Source: Alphaproteobacteria bacterium
GTDB lineage: Bacteria > Pseudomonadota > Alphaproteobacteria > Micavibrionales > Micavibrionaceae
NCBI GenBank assembly: GCA_030432775.1
Contig: JAUILO010000065.1
Span: 1 to 13,078, forward strand
Length of the DNA stretch: 13,078 nt
Direction: 5' to 3'
A program made the translations under genes and the position numbers. The notes below the pieces were generated by a model. It did no database searches. It saw nothing but the letters and a program-made list of their open reading frames with translations, and was not told the origin of the DNA. Below are positions 8,354 through 13,078 of this stretch, in pieces. The stretch's first letter is position 1; the number at the start of each line of letters is the position of its first letter.

Positions 8354-9739
8354 CTATGCAGCTTTTTGTTCTTTGATAATGTGGGCCTTTAGAGCGCCAT
8401 TTTCAACCTCGGTCATCATAATATCAACAAGGCTGCCTTGCGCAATTAAATCACCTTCTATTTTTACCGGCACGTAAGATTCGGTACGTGCAAAATTATC
8501 TTTTTCTACAACAACTTGTGCTGTTTTATTAATATTCAAACTTAGAAGTTTATCCAACTGCTTCTGCCCTGCTTCACGCAATTTCAAAGCGCGCTCCGCT
8601 CTAATTTTGGGTTCGACCTGCGGCATACGGGCCGCCGGTGTACCCGGACGCTCGGAATACGGAAAGATATGCAGGAATGTTAGATCACATTCCTCAACCA
8701 GCGCCAGCGTATTATCAAACATCTCGTCTGTTTCTGTCGGGAAACCGGCGATAATATCCGCCCCAAACACAACATCCGGACGCAGCACACGGGCGCGATT
8801 ACACATATCAACAACATCCTGACGCAAGTGCCGGCGCTTCATACGCTTTAAAACCATGTCATCACCGGCCTGCAGGCTAATATGCAGATGCGGCATCAAA
8901 CGCGGTTCGTTTTCGATAAGCTGCCATAGATCATCATCAACCTCAACCGGATCAATTGACGATAAGCGCAAACGTGGCAATTCAGGAATAAGTGCCAATA
9001 CACGGCGGATCATTTGTCCCAACGTTGGCGTACCGGGCAAATCAAGACCGTAATCGGTAATATCGACACCGGTAAATACAACCTCCTTATAACCGCGCGC
9101 AACCAGCGTGCGGAGCTGCTCAACAATCTCGCCAATAGCTACTGAGCGCGAATTCCCACGCCCATAAGGGATAATACAAAATGTACAGCGGTGGTTACAG
9201 CCATTTTGAACCTGTACAAAAGCACGTGTGTGCCCTTCGAACCCTTCAATCAGATGCCCTGCTGTTTCATGAACAGACATAATGTCATTCACCAAAACCT
9301 TTGCATCACCTGGTGCATCCCACGTTTCAGCCTTAAGTTTTTCATCATTACCGATAACGCGGTCAACCTCGGCCATTTTGCTATAAGTGTCTGGATCAAT
9401 CTGCGCCGAACAGCCAGTGACAATAATCTGCGCGTCGGGGTTATTACGCTTAGCTTTACGAATAGCCTGACGCGCCTGCTTTTCTGCGGATTTGGTCACA
9501 GCGCATGTATTGACGATAATCGCGTTATTTAGCCCGGCATTTTTGGCATGAGTACGCATCACTTCACTCTCATAAGTATTCAAGCGGCAACCAAATGTGA
9601 TCAACTCCGGCTCTCTTACCATAGAAGAGCGAACCTCCCTACCCGCAGCCGTGTCAACTGCTGCGTCAACCATTGCGGCTGTTGCATCATTGTCTTCGGC
9701 GCTGTTTTCAACGCTGTGTGTGTGTGATGTATCTTTCAT
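8354..9739 (-). CDS. mtaB: tRNA (N6-L-threonylcarbamoyladenosine(37)-C2)-methylthiotransferase MtaB
   Basis: MtaB is a radical-SAM enzyme that methylthiolates t6A at position 37 of tRNAs reading ANN codons, giving ms2t6A and improving decoding. The 461 residues show the methylthiotransferase N domain with its three iron-sulfur cysteines (Cys51 in TFGCRLNTYES, Cys79 in NTCAVT, Cys110 in VTGCSAQ), then the radical-SAM triad Cys181, Cys185 and Cys188 in GCNHRCTFCIIPYGRG. LSSIDP, HLHISLQAGDD and FGADIIAGFPTE follow, then a C-terminal TRAM-like RNA-binding region from about 403. The GCRLN and FTGVDI variants favour MtaB over MiaB or RimO. The first 39 residues are low-complexity, rich in Ala, Asp, Glu and Ser, and precede the usual family start; Met40 (base 9622) is an alternative start, though neither has a clear ribosome binding site. 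It begins 9 bases after the phosphoesterase gene. Confidence 0.94.
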   Translation of the reverse strand: MKDTSHTHSVENSAEDNDATAAMVDAAVDTAAGREVRSSMVREPELITFGCRLNTYESEVMRTHAKNAGLNNAIIVNTCAVTKSAEKQARQAIRKAKRNNPDAQIIVTGCSAQIDPDTYSKMAEVDRVIGNDEKLKAETWDAPGDAKVLVNDIMSVHETAGHLIEGFEGHTRAFVQVQNGCNHRCTFCIIPYGRGNSRSVAIGEIVEQLRTLVARGYKEVVFTGVDITDYGLDLPGTPTLGQMIRRVLALIPELPRLRLSSIDPVEVDDDLWQLIENEPRLMPHLHISLQAGDDMVLKRMKRRHLRQDVVDMCNRARVLRPDVVFGADIIAGFPTETDEMFDNTLALVEECDLTFLHIFPYSERPGTPAARMPQVEPKIRAERALKLREAGQKQLDKLLSLNINKTAQVVVEKDNFARTESYVPVKIEGDLIAQGSLVDIMMTEVENGALKAHIIKEQKAA

Positions 9740-9748
9740 CCGGTCTTT

Positions 9749-10717
9749 TTAATAGGGTCTAGCAGAAATTTCAACAAAATGATTACGACCTTGTTTCTGA
9801 TCGCCATTTTTCTCGTCCTCTTGACCATACCAGCGATAGGCCGTGACTTGATCTTTATAATCCAGAACCTTCACATCAGGCGCCATTTCACGCGCGCCTC
9901 CATGCAATGAATAATGGCCGACAAAGGCAGGTTTTGCTGATTTTTTAAAATCCAGACGGATCTTTTCCGAATATTCGGCTATTTTATCTGACTGCGCAGT
10001 TAGATCAATACCAGTTAAATCAAGCTTATGTCCGATCTCCTGCTGTGTTTCCGCCCACCACATAATTCTGGCTTCAAAGCGCTCATGCCCGTTTTTATCA
10101 TAAAATGACACACCGTCAGGCAATTCATGCCCCGGCCCCTTCATGACATTTTCGATAGCTGTATAGATCGGATCTTCTTTTTTCCCATAGGCATAATAAG
10201 CTTCGGGGATCAAAACCTTATCTTCATCAAGATAAGATGGCAGGACGCCATCAATCATGTCATCATCCCAGCATGCATGGACAACGTAAAAATCATCAAG
10301 TTCGATGTACACAGGAAGTGTTTTAAACCAGTCAATAACATCATAATATTCGGCAGAGCCAAATTCATATTCATCAAGGAATTTTTGATGCTGGTGGTTA
10401 TGTTCATCCGAATGAGAGCGCACATATTGTGTCTGACCGTTTAACGAACCTGTTTCAAGGGCATAACAAATCGCATTGAATTCATGATTACCCATAATGG
10501 CCTGCGCGCCGCCGCGCTCGACCATGGCACGAACAATATCGACAACGCGCTTTTGCTCCGGCCCTTTATCCACAAAATCCCCTAAAAATACGGCTCTGCG
10601 TCCTTGGGGATGAATATAAACACCATCTTTTAATTCGTACCCCAGCTGCTCCAGAAGCTCTTCAAGCTCATCTGCGCGGCCATGTATATCACCAATTATG
10701 TCGTAATTACTTGCCAT
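9749..10717 (-). CDS. Calcineurin-like metallophosphoesterase
   Basis: The 322-residue protein has the full dimetal motif set of the serine/threonine phosphatase-like superfamily: GDIHG at 9-13 (Asp10, His12), GDFVDKGP at 46-53 (Asp47, Asp50), GNHE at 76-79, a conserved His147 in VVHACW, and GHYSLHG from 267 (His268). The layout, with GDIHGRADELEELLEQLGY at the start, resembles bacterial PrpE and diadenosine-tetraphosphatase-like enzymes, so the substrate may be a phosphoprotein or a dinucleoside polyphosphate; the sequence does not decide. There is no signal peptide or membrane segment, so it should be cytoplasmic. The gene follows dapF by 168 bases and precedes mtaB by 9 bases, suggesting joint transcription with mtaB. 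The ATG at 10717 has only a weak ribosome binding site. Confidence 0.9.
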   Translation of the reverse strand: MASNYDIIGDIHGRADELEELLEQLGYELKDGVYIHPQGRRAVFLGDFVDKGPEQKRVVDIVRAMVERGGAQAIMGNHEFNAICYALETGSLNGQTQYVRSHSDEHNHQHQKFLDEYEFGSAEYYDVIDWFKTLPVYIELDDFYVVHACWDDDMIDGVLPSYLDEDKVLIPEAYYAYGKKEDPIYTAIENVMKGPGHELPDGVSFYDKNGHERFEARIMWWAETQQEIGHKLDLTGIDLTAQSDKIAEYSEKIRLDFKKSAKPAFVGHYSLHGGAREMAPDVKVLDYKDQVTAYRWYGQEDEKNGDQKQGRNHFVEISARPY

Positions 10718-10840
10718 TATACTCAGGCTTTCTATTTATGCGTCCTGTGTGTGCTTCTGGCACATCACTCAAAAGAGCTGATATCATACACCACGCTTAT
10801 TATTTTCTTTATTGCCCGCGCCTACCTAGACACAGCAATA

Positions 10841-10869
10841 GCAATACGCCTGCTGTCGTTTTTTGTCAA
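10841..10869 (-). promoter_or_regulatory. Candidate promoter ahead of the metallophosphoesterase-mtaB group
   Basis: On the minus strand a consensus TTGACA (10869-10864) stands 17 bases before TATTGC (10846-10841). The -35 box is perfect but the -10 match is poor (3 of 6). It lies just after dapF and would give a leader of about 115 bases. The 168-base gap otherwise shows no gene. Confidence 0.3.
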
Positions 10870-10885
10870 ATTTGAGTGTACTTTC

Positions 10886-11728
10886 CTAAACCTCAAACGT
10901 GCCATCACACACGTAAGCCGCAGGCCCAGTCATCAGCACGTGATCATCTTCTTCGCGCCAATTGATAAATAAACTGCCGCCATCCAGAATAACCTCTGTC
11001 TTACGATTTGCAATGCCGCGCAATACTGCAGCCACAACAGTTGCGCAAGCCCCCGTACCGCAAGCACTAGTGACACCAACGCCGCGTTCCCAAACACGCA
11101 TACGCAAAGTGTTCTCGTTCATACGCTGTACAAACTCGACATTGGTACGTTTGGGAAACAAGCTATTATACTCAACAACCGGCCCAATAGCCTCTACATG
11201 AACCTTGGCAACATCATCGACAAAGAACACGATATGCGGATTCCCCATGCCCACCGCAACAGCAGGATCCATACCGCTTTCATCAATACGCACATTCAAA
11301 ATATCTACATCACGTAAAAGCGGAATATGCCCCCAGTCCAATACAGGCTTGCCCATATCAACCGTCACTTCAGTCTTATTAATGCTGGCAGCTCTAGCAT
11401 GAAGCAAACCGCCATCTGTCTCAATCGAGAGTTTTTCAACATCAAGATCTTTCATCAAATATGAAGCCACACAGCGCGTACCATTACCGCACGCTCCGAC
11501 ATGCTGGCCATCGGAATTATACATTTCAAGACGTGCTACAGCATCAACAGATTGCGGTGGCTTGATATGGATAAACTGATCACAGCCAATACCGGTACGA
11601 CGATGCGATATGGTTTTAATTTTAGATGTCGATAAAGATGCCGAGCCATCACGCTGATCCAGAATGATAAAATCATTCCCCAGACCATGCATTTTTGTGA
11701 AGCGGTATTCTGTGCGTTGTTGCGCCAT
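10886..11728 (-). CDS. dapF: Diaminopimelate epimerase
   Basis: DapF interconverts LL- and meso-diaminopimelate, supplying the peptidoglycan cross-linking amino acid and the lysine precursor, without a cofactor and using two active-site cysteines. Both are present: Cys80 in GACGNGTRC and Cys223 in SACGTGACAT. Other family segments are FTKMHGLGNDF at 10-20, RRTGIGCDQF near 43-52, MYNSDG at 69-74, VGMGNPHIVFF at 159-169 and FPKRTNVEFVQ at 191-201. The 280-residue length is normal. The ATG at 11728 has an AAGG about 7-8 bases upstream, which supports this start. It is separated from the upstream oxidoreductase by 110 bases with a candidate promoter, so it likely begins its own transcript. Confidence 0.97.
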   Translation of the reverse strand: MAQQRTEYRFTKMHGLGNDFIILDQRDGSASLSTSKIKTISHRRTGIGCDQFIHIKPPQSVDAVARLEMYNSDGQHVGACGNGTRCVASYLMKDLDVEKLSIETDGGLLHARAASINKTEVTVDMGKPVLDWGHIPLLRDVDILNVRIDESGMDPAVAVGMGNPHIVFFVDDVAKVHVEAIGPVVEYNSLFPKRTNVEFVQRMNENTLRMRVWERGVGVTSACGTGACATVVAAVLRGIANRKTEVILDGGSLFINWREEDDHVLMTGPAAYVCDGTFEV

Positions 11729-11754
11729 AACGATGCCTTGCCAATTGTTTATAA

Positions 11755-11783
11755 ATTACAGCCATGATGGAACATGATTGCAA
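11755..11783 (-). promoter_or_regulatory. Candidate sigma-70 promoter for dapF
   Basis: On the minus strand TTGCAA (11783-11778) and TGTAAT (11760-11755) are separated by exactly 17 bases, matching consensus at 4 of 6 and 5 of 6. The predicted start would be about 20 bases before the dapF ATG, leaving room for the AAGG ribosome binding site. No experimental support can be seen in sequence. Confidence 0.4.
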
Positions 11784-11838
11784 AATAATTGTAAAGCCCA
11801 AAAATATGATCGACTATTTAGGACGCAAACGCTGCCTA

Positions 11839-13078
11839 TTATGCTGACCCTCTCCGTTGCCCGTATTTGTAGCTGCTCTGGCGAAGATATCCGAAATGCT
11901 CGCCACGGCCATTCTGGCGACCAATTTCGTCAAAATACTCAAAGCGTTTTTCTACGCGATCACGCACAGAACCACTCAATACCGACATTGCCGTTGCAAT
12001 AACCGATGAACGCATACCCGGCACACTAAAGGCCGGCGGCCCAAGCTGTCCGCGTTTGATCATATTCTCGCCTGCTGCCGGGGTACCCGCCGCATAAATG
12101 CGGTTCGATCCACGCAAAAGCCCATCAGTATAATCGTTAAATTCAACACCGACACCGACAGGATGCGGCTGCGTATAACCTTTATCCATCAAGTCTGTCC
12201 AAAGAGGATCTTTTGTCTTCGCATAATCCTGATTTGCACCTAAACTTGAAATCACCGCATAAAATTTCTCTGTTGTAAATTCTCTGTCATCTTTGGCTAT
12301 ATATTGTACCTCCAAAGATAACACGCCATCATCGGTATTTTTATTGATTTCATGTATATCTGCAGCCACAACGTTAAGCTGACCACGCTTTTTAGCATCA
12401 TCAATTTGCTGGCAAATATCATCACCTGCACCAACACGCAGGGTGTTTATCAAAGCGCCATATTGTTTCAAGTATTTGCCGTATTCTTCTACACCTAGAT
12501 TCTCGACAATATTGGGTATATATTTTTCCCATTCTTTCAAGACTTGCTCTGGCATGAACGTCTTACTGCCATTAAAGGCGCGCTTATACCAAGGGTCGCG
12601 TTTTAACTCACCCGTTTGCGGGTTAAAATTAATACTTGTAAGCTGACGAAACTCTTTCAACATCACTGGCGCCCACACCTCCGGACTCATATCCAGAAAT
12701 GCCATCGTGGCAAACTCAGGTGTCGGAAGCACCAGATCGTCCCAGTTATGTTCTTCTGGGTATCTAAAATGTTCATACCCGTTTCGGGATATCATTTTAA
12801 TCGGCCCTGTGTGCCCTTGAGTTAGCAAAGTACGCACAGCGTCATATGCACTAAGCGCCGTACCGATAATCAACACTGACTCATCAGACGGAATAGCCTG
12901 AATTTCTTCTTTTTCCTGTAAACACCATTGATCGGAAACGTAACGATCTTCAAATTCCGGATCATCCAGAGATTCTTGCGATACGGCGGGAAAACGTTTA
13001 ATTTCATGGTTGCCTGTGGCAACAACAACGCGGTCTGCCTCAACGCGCTCACCGGGCACTGGCGCCGCGAAGGCGAGC
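11839..13078 (-). CDS. FAD/NAD(P)-binding oxidoreductase, 5' end outside the window
   Basis: The frame is open to the window edge, so the N-terminal FAD-binding Rossmann motif is not visible and the gene is partial. The upstream residues LAFAAPVPGERVEADRVVVATGN run into the reading frame without a start; the GTG at 13059 is an internal valine. VVVATGNHE is the typical end of the FAD domain. VLIIGTALSAYDAVRTLLTQGHTGPIKMISRNG is a second dinucleotide-binding fold of the FAD-NAD(P)-binding class (Pfam PF13454-like, by recollection). The C-terminal IYAAGTPAAGENMIKRGQLGPPAFSVPGMRSSVIATAMSVL again fits the class. Proteins of this kind are poorly characterised and the substrate is unknown. The stop is 110 bases before dapF, and I saw no clear terminator between them. 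Confidence 0.8.
   Translation of the reverse strand, partial: LAFAAPVPGERVEADRVVVATGNHEIKRFPAVSQESLDDPEFEDRYVSDQWCLQEKEEIQAIPSDESVLIIGTALSAYDAVRTLLTQGHTGPIKMISRNGYEHFRYPEEHNWDDLVLPTPEFATMAFLDMSPEVWAPVMLKEFRQLTSINFNPQTGELKRDPWYKRAFNGSKTFMPEQVLKEWEKYIPNIVENLGVEEYGKYLKQYGALINTLRVGAGDDICQQIDDAKKRGQLNVVAADIHEINKNTDDGVLSLEVQYIAKDDREFTTEKFYAVISSLGANQDYAKTKDPLWTDLMDKGYTQPHPVGVGVEFNDYTDGLLRGSNRIYAAGTPAAGENMIKRGQLGPPAFSVPGMRSSVIATAMSVLSGSVRDRVEKRFEYFDEIGRQNGRGEHFGYLRQSSYKYGQRRGSA

Noticed and set aside
10720..10726. Perfect TATAAT next to the phosphoesterase start codon
   Set aside because: It overlaps the region immediately before the start codon and has no matching -35 box 16-18 bases upstream.
10864..10891. 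TTTGAG/CTCAAA inverted repeat at the end of dapF
   Set aside because: It has a 15-base loop, overlaps the stop codon region and has no U tract, so it is probably chance in AT-rich DNA.
13057..13059. GTG as the start of the oxidoreductase
   Set aside because: The frame stays open to the window edge with family-like residues upstream, and the protein lacks its FAD-binding N-terminus if started here.

Overview
The window reads as ordinary chromosome from a Gram-negative bacterium, most likely an alphaproteobacterium of moderate, slightly AT-leaning composition. The dapF, mtaB, ftsY order (here with extra genes between them) and the alphaproteobacterial character of the AMP nucleosidase-like fragment suggest this; the species cannot be named from the sequence. 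All eleven protein-coding genes lie on the minus strand, so transcription runs from position 13078 towards 1. I see no tRNA, rRNA, CRISPR array, insertion sequence or phage gene.

In order of transcription: the 3' part of an FAD/NAD(P)-binding oxidoreductase (11839-13078, start outside the window); dapF for diaminopimelate epimerase (10886-11728); a calcineurin-like metallophosphoesterase (9749-10717); mtaB, a tRNA methylthiotransferase (8354-9739); ribE, riboflavin synthase (7715-8320); and a small 5-carboxymethyl-2-hydroxymuconate isomerase-like tautomerase (7367-7711). A gap of about 410 bases follows. It holds an FMN riboswitch (7081-7228), a candidate promoter just upstream of it, and a terminator-like hairpin between aptamer and gene. 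Next come ribB (6295-6957) and ribH (5811-6260), then ftsY, the SRP receptor GTPase (4447-5778). Two adjacent full-length ABC exporters follow (2499-4361 and 627-2456). Last is the N-terminal domain of an AMP nucleosidase (12-566), which stops where the family normally runs on into the catalytic half.

Functionally, ribB makes the four-carbon unit, ribH makes lumazine and ribE makes riboflavin, but only ribB and ribH sit downstream of the FMN sensor. The two ABC proteins are half-transporters, plausibly one heterodimer. DapF serves peptidoglycan and lysine synthesis, MtaB decodes ANN codons, and FtsY delivers membrane proteins.

Nothing here amounts to a new defence or mobile system. The points most worth a second look are the interrupted AMP nucleosidase, the split control of the riboflavin genes with an aromatic-pathway tautomerase between them, the regulatory architecture upstream of ribB, and the probable mis-set starts of both ABC genes.
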